A stretch of DNA of 8,814 nucleotides from DATEJJ01 sp039649115 (lineage in GTDB: Bacteria > Actinomycetota > Actinomycetes > Mycobacteriales > Micromonosporaceae): contig JBBWZQ010000320.1 of NCBI GenBank assembly GCA_039649115.1, positions 1 through 8,814 on the forward strand, in the 5' to 3' direction. Position numbers and translations under genes: made by a program. How positions within the stretch are numbered: position 1 is the first letter of the stretch; each line of letters opens with the position of its first letter. The notes beneath the pieces are model-generated. The model was given only the letters and a program-made list of their open reading frames with translations, was not told where the DNA came from and ran no database searches. This document shows, in pieces, positions 6,676 to 8,814 of the stretch.

Positions 6676-6702
6676 CCTCAGGCCGGCAGCCGGCACGCCG
6701 AT
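6676..6702 (+). promoter_or_regulatory. Candidate FliA/sigma28-type promoter immediately upstream of fliM
   Basis: CCTCA (6676-6680), a 16-nt spacer and GCCGAT (6697-6702) repeat the arrangement found upstream of flbD, here with an exact GCCGAT core. The -10 ends only 9 nt before the GTG at 6712, so initiation about 7-10 nt downstream would place the first transcribed base at or very near the start codon. The motif is seen directly; the sigma-factor assignment and the leaderless reading are inference. Confidence 0.62.
6682..6694. repeat. Small inverted repeat within the fliM promoter spacer
   Basis: GCCGG (6682-6686) and CCGGC (6690-6694) are perfect inverted arms around CAG, falling entirely between the proposed -35 and -10 elements. 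It could be a repressor or activator half-site pair, but such short GC palindromes are frequent in this base composition, and the flbD promoter spacer has none. Confidence 0.35.
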
Positions 6703-6711
6703 CTGAAGCGC

Positions 6712-7671
6712 GTGACCCCGTTGTCGTCGCCGGCCTCATCCGCCCGCACCTCCAACCGGATGGCGCGGCGGACCCGCAAATCCGGGCCGCAGCCGTACGA
6801 CTTCCGGCGGCCCATCAAGCTCTCCCGGGAACACATCCGGATGCTGCAGATCGCGTACGAGACGTACGCCCGGGGCTGCGCCACGCTGCTCACCAGCCGG
6901 CTGCGCACCTTGTCACAGGTCACCCTGCTCGCGATCGAGCAGCTGACCTACGAGGAGTACGTGGAGACGCTCAGCAGCCCCACGATGATGTGCGCGATAA
7001 CCCTCGAACCGCTGCCCGGCATCGCCCTGCTGGAGCTGTCGCTGGGCTCCGGGATGGCGTTCATCGACCACCTGCTCGGCGGGCCCGGCGGGGTACAGCC
7101 GCAGCGGCCGCCGACCGACCTGGAGATGCCGCTGCTGCGCGGGATGCTCGACAAGATGCTCGTCGAGTTCAAGTACGCGTTCGAGTCGCTCGTCGAGGTG
7201 AACCCGGCACTCGGGACGATCGAGTACAACCCGCAGTTCGTCCGGACGTTCGCACCCAGCGACGCGGTGGTGGTCGCCTCCTTCGAGATGCGGGTCGGTG
7301 CCGAGGAGTGCGTGGCGACCATCTGCCTGCCGTTCAGCACGATCCTGCCGGTACTGCAGTCCTCGGGCGACACCGACGCGGAGCTGAGCCCGAGCGAGGC
7401 GGATGCCCGCCGGATCTCCCAGGTGAACCTGACCGCCGGCCTGGAGAGCGTGCCGCTGGCCGTGTCCGTCCGGTTCCAGGCGGTGCGCATGCGCACCGAC
7501 GACGTCGTGGACCTGCAGATCGGCGACATCGTCCCGCTCAACCATCCGGTCGGCCGCTCGCTCGCCATCACCGTCAACGACAACACGTTCGCCTACGCCG
7601 TACCCGGAAACCAGGGCAAACGACTTGCCTGCCTGGTGGTACCGGCGCCCAAGGAGGAAACCCGCCCATGA
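6712..7671 (+). CDS. fliM: Flagellar motor switch protein FliM
   Basis: A 319-residue C-ring protein linking FliG to FliN. From about residue 27 it reads as a family member (PYDFRRPIKLSREHIRMLQI, then ATLLTSRLR). The CheC-like middle domain includes SGMAFIDHLLGGPGG, holding the GGxG-type FliG-contact loop (near residue 123). The C-terminal SpoA/FliN-like domain runs from about 244 (SVRFQAVRMRTDDVVDLQIGD, then NHPVGRSLAITVN). The start is uncertain: GTG 6712 has no good ribosome site but sits just after a promoter candidate, so it may be leaderless; ATG 6760 (303 residues) also lacks a ribosome site. With either start the canonical N-terminal CheY-P-binding motif (LSQxEIDALL) is absent. It overlaps fliN by 4 nt (ATGA). 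Confidence 0.92.
   Translation: MTPLSSPASSARTSNRMARRTRKSGPQPYDFRRPIKLSREHIRMLQIAYETYARGCATLLTSRLRTLSQVTLLAIEQLTYEEYVETLSSPTMMCAITLEPLPGIALLELSLGSGMAFIDHLLGGPGGVQPQRPPTDLEMPLLRGMLDKMLVEFKYAFESLVEVNPALGTIEYNPQFVRTFAPSDAVVVASFEMRVGAEECVATICLPFSTILPVLQSSGDTDAELSPSEADARRISQVNLTAGLESVPLAVSVRFQAVRMRTDDVVDLQIGDIVPLNHPVGRSLAITVNDNTFAYAVPGNQGKRLACLVVPAPKEETRP
7651..7657 (+). promoter_or_regulatory. Ribosome binding site of fliN inside fliM
   Basis: AAGGAGG, near the end of the fliM coding sequence, lies 10 nt before the ATG at 7668. It fixes the fliN start and supports coupled translation of the two C-ring genes. Confidence 0.75.
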
Positions 7672-8423
7672 GCACCGCCACCGTCTCCGCGCAGCGGCTG
7701 GACCTGGCCCGCGCCGCCGCCAAGGCAGCCCTGGCCGTCCTGCCCGCCAGCCGGCCGCTCCAGGTCGGCGAGCCGAGCACGATGCCGCACACCCCGCTCG
7801 CCGGCCAGGCGGTGAGCGCGAGGTTCGCCGGTGCCGTGACGGGTGAGGTCGTCGTCGTGGTGGCGCAGGATCTCGCCGACGCGCTGCGCAACAGCCCGCT
7901 GGGCGAGCTGGACCTGGCCCAGGCCGTCGGCCCCGCGCTGGAGGCCGCCGCCGGTGCGTTCGGTCCGGTGGTCGTCGATCCGGGACAGGCGCTGGACCCG
8001 AGCGTCGCGCTGGAGTCGCTGGCCGCCAAGGGCGAGCCGGTCTACGTGCCGCTCGTCGACGCCGGCGAGCCGGCCGCGTCGGTGGCCCTGGTGCTGACCC
8101 CGTGGCCCGACCCGGACCCGGTACCGGCGGGTGCCCGCCCGGGCGGTCAACAGCACGTGCCGGCCCCCGGCCGGGGCGGGCTGGACCTGCTGCACGACGT
8201 CGAGATGGAGGTGTCGGCCGAACTGGGCCGCACCCGGATGAGCGTGCGGGAACTGCTCTCGCTGGCCCCCGGCGCAGTGGTGGAGCTGGACCGGGCCGCG
8301 GGCAGCCCGTCCGACCTGCTTGTCAACGGGCGCCTCATCGCCCGCGGCGAGGTCGTCGTCATCGACGAGAACTTCGGCATCCGGATCACCGAGATCGTGC
8401 CGCCGGGCGGCGAACGCCCGTGA
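7668..8423 (+). CDS. fliN: Flagellar motor switch protein FliN (long, FliY-like architecture)
   Basis: A 251-residue protein. The C-terminal SpoA domain (about residues 171-245) is typical FliN: LDLLHDVEMEVSAELGRT, MSVRELLSLAPGAVVEL, LLVNGRLIARGEVVVIDENF and the ending GIRITEIV. This domain builds the base of the C-ring and docks export cargo. The preceding 170 residues are unlike the short E. coli FliN (137 residues). Residues about 55-130, including LRNSPLGELDLAQAVGPALEAAAGAFG and PVYVPLVDAG, look like a diverged CheC/FliY-type domain, but I see no clear E-x2-N phosphatase signature. A Pro/Gly-rich linker (about 145-170) joins the parts. The start is ATG 7668, overlapping the fliM stop. No cheY lies between it and fliO, unlike B. 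subtilis. FliN is secure for the C-terminus; the nature of the N-terminal part is uncertain. Confidence 0.92.
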   Translation: MSTATVSAQRLDLARAAAKAALAVLPASRPLQVGEPSTMPHTPLAGQAVSARFAGAVTGEVVVVVAQDLADALRNSPLGELDLAQAVGPALEAAAGAFGPVVVDPGQALDPSVALESLAAKGEPVYVPLVDAGEPAASVALVLTPWPDPDPVPAGARPGGQQHVPAPGRGGLDLLHDVEMEVSAELGRTRMSVRELLSLAPGAVVELDRAAGSPSDLLVNGRLIARGEVVVIDENFGIRITEIVPPGGERP

Positions 8424-8465
8424 CCGACTGAGCGGCCTGGGGACCAAGGGGACGGGGACCAGTAC

Positions 8466-8814
8466 ATGATCGAACTTTTGTTGCGTATCGGCTTTTCACT
8501 ATTGGTGGTGCTGGGCCTGATGTGGGGTCTGGCGAAGATCGCGCGCCGGCCGCTGGCCAAGCGCGGCGCGGGCACCGGGCTCGCGGTGCTGTCCCGGCAA
8601 CAGCTGACCCGCAACTCCTCGGTCGCTGTCGTCCAGGTGGCGGACCGGGCGCTGATCCTCGGGGTGACCGAGGGACAGGTGAGCATGCTGGCCGAGGCGG
8701 ACCTCGCGACCGTCCGGCGGGAACTGGACGAGCCGGTCCGGCGCGACCGGCTGCCGCGCTCCCGGCCCGCCGGTCCGGTCACCGTGCCGCCGGTCACCGT
8801 GCCGCCGGTCACCG
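8466..8814 (+). CDS. fliO: Flagellar biosynthesis protein FliO (3' partial)
   Basis: The reading frame from ATG 8466 runs off the end of the window without a stop; 116 complete codons are visible. FliO helps assemble the FliP pore of the flagellar type III export gate. The N-terminus is a membrane segment (residues about 3-25, IELLLRIGFSLLVVLGLMWG) followed by a basic stop-transfer stretch (KIARRPLAKR). A small FliO-type beta region follows: LAVLSRQQLTRNSSVAVVQV, DRALILGVTEGQVSML. The tail becomes Pro/Val-rich with a 5-residue repeat at the window edge. GGGG at 8454-8457 lies about 8 nt before the ATG. Its position 42 nt after fliN, where fliO-fliP-fliQ-fliR normally begins, agrees. The first 13 codons include several codons that are rare in the rest of the window (ctt, ttg, cgt, ttt, tca, cta). 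Confidence 0.85.
   Translation, partial: MIELLLRIGFSLLVVLGLMWGLAKIARRPLAKRGAGTGLAVLSRQQLTRNSSVAVVQVADRALILGVTEGQVSMLAEADLATVRRELDEPVRRDRLPRSRPAGPVTVPPVTVPPVT
8775..8814 (+). repeat. 15-bp tandem repeat in the fliO C-terminal region, cut by the window end
   Basis: Units of CCGGTCACCGTGCCG begin at 8775, 8790 and 8805; the third is truncated by the window edge. They encode PVTVP in frame with fliO. The full copy number cannot be seen. This is the third in-frame minisatellite in the cluster, after those in fliK and fliL. Confidence 0.85.

Noticed and set aside
5207..6739. Antisense frame of 510 codons opposite motB and fliL
   Set aside because: Arg/Gly/His-rich shadow with no domain, opposite two confidently identified genes.

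Overview
The window is an interior slice of a flagellar gene cluster from a very GC-rich bacterium, almost certainly an actinobacterium. All eleven genes lie on the + strand, and codon third positions are dominated by G and C. The gene order, the pairing of flbD with motAB, the short FlgD and the long FliN fit a motile actinomycete of the Actinoplanes/Micromonosporaceae type, whose flagella serve motile spores. That taxonomic placement is inference.

Layout: (1) 1-795, the 3' part of a two-domain peptidoglycan hydrolase (NlpC/P60 endopeptidase plus SLT lytic transglycosylase), probably the flagellum's wall-penetration enzyme. (2) 810-4035, the hook module: fliK (hook-length ruler, carrying a striking 18-bp/6-residue tandem repeat), flgD (hook cap scaffold) and flgE (hook). 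(3) 4132-6607, the motor-power module: flbD/swrD, motA, motB, fliL, with translational overlaps between flbD, motA and motB. (4) 6712-8423, the C-ring: fliM and fliN, overlapping by 4 nt. (5) 8466 to the window end, the start of fliO, the first export-gate gene; fliP, fliQ, fliR, flhB and flhA would be expected beyond the edge.

Only two intergenic gaps are larger than about 50 nt: flgE-flbD (96 nt) and fliL-fliM (104 nt). Both contain the same promoter-like arrangement, CCTCA, exactly 16 nt, then G(C/T)CGAT, which resembles promoters of the FliA/sigma28/WhiG family. The cluster is therefore probably read both through from upstream and from internal flagellar-sigma promoters heading the motor module and the C-ring/export module. 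The second promoter lies so close to the fliM GTG that the fliM transcript may be leaderless.

Most of the window is recognisable flagellar machinery rather than a new system. The points most worth a second look are the FliK repeat as a possibly length-variable ruler, the paired internal promoters, the direct coupling of flbD/swrD to the stator genes, and a FliM without the canonical CheY-binding N-terminus. There are no RNA genes, insertion sequences, CRISPR arrays or clear intrinsic terminators, and no gene-free stretch longer than about 100 bases.
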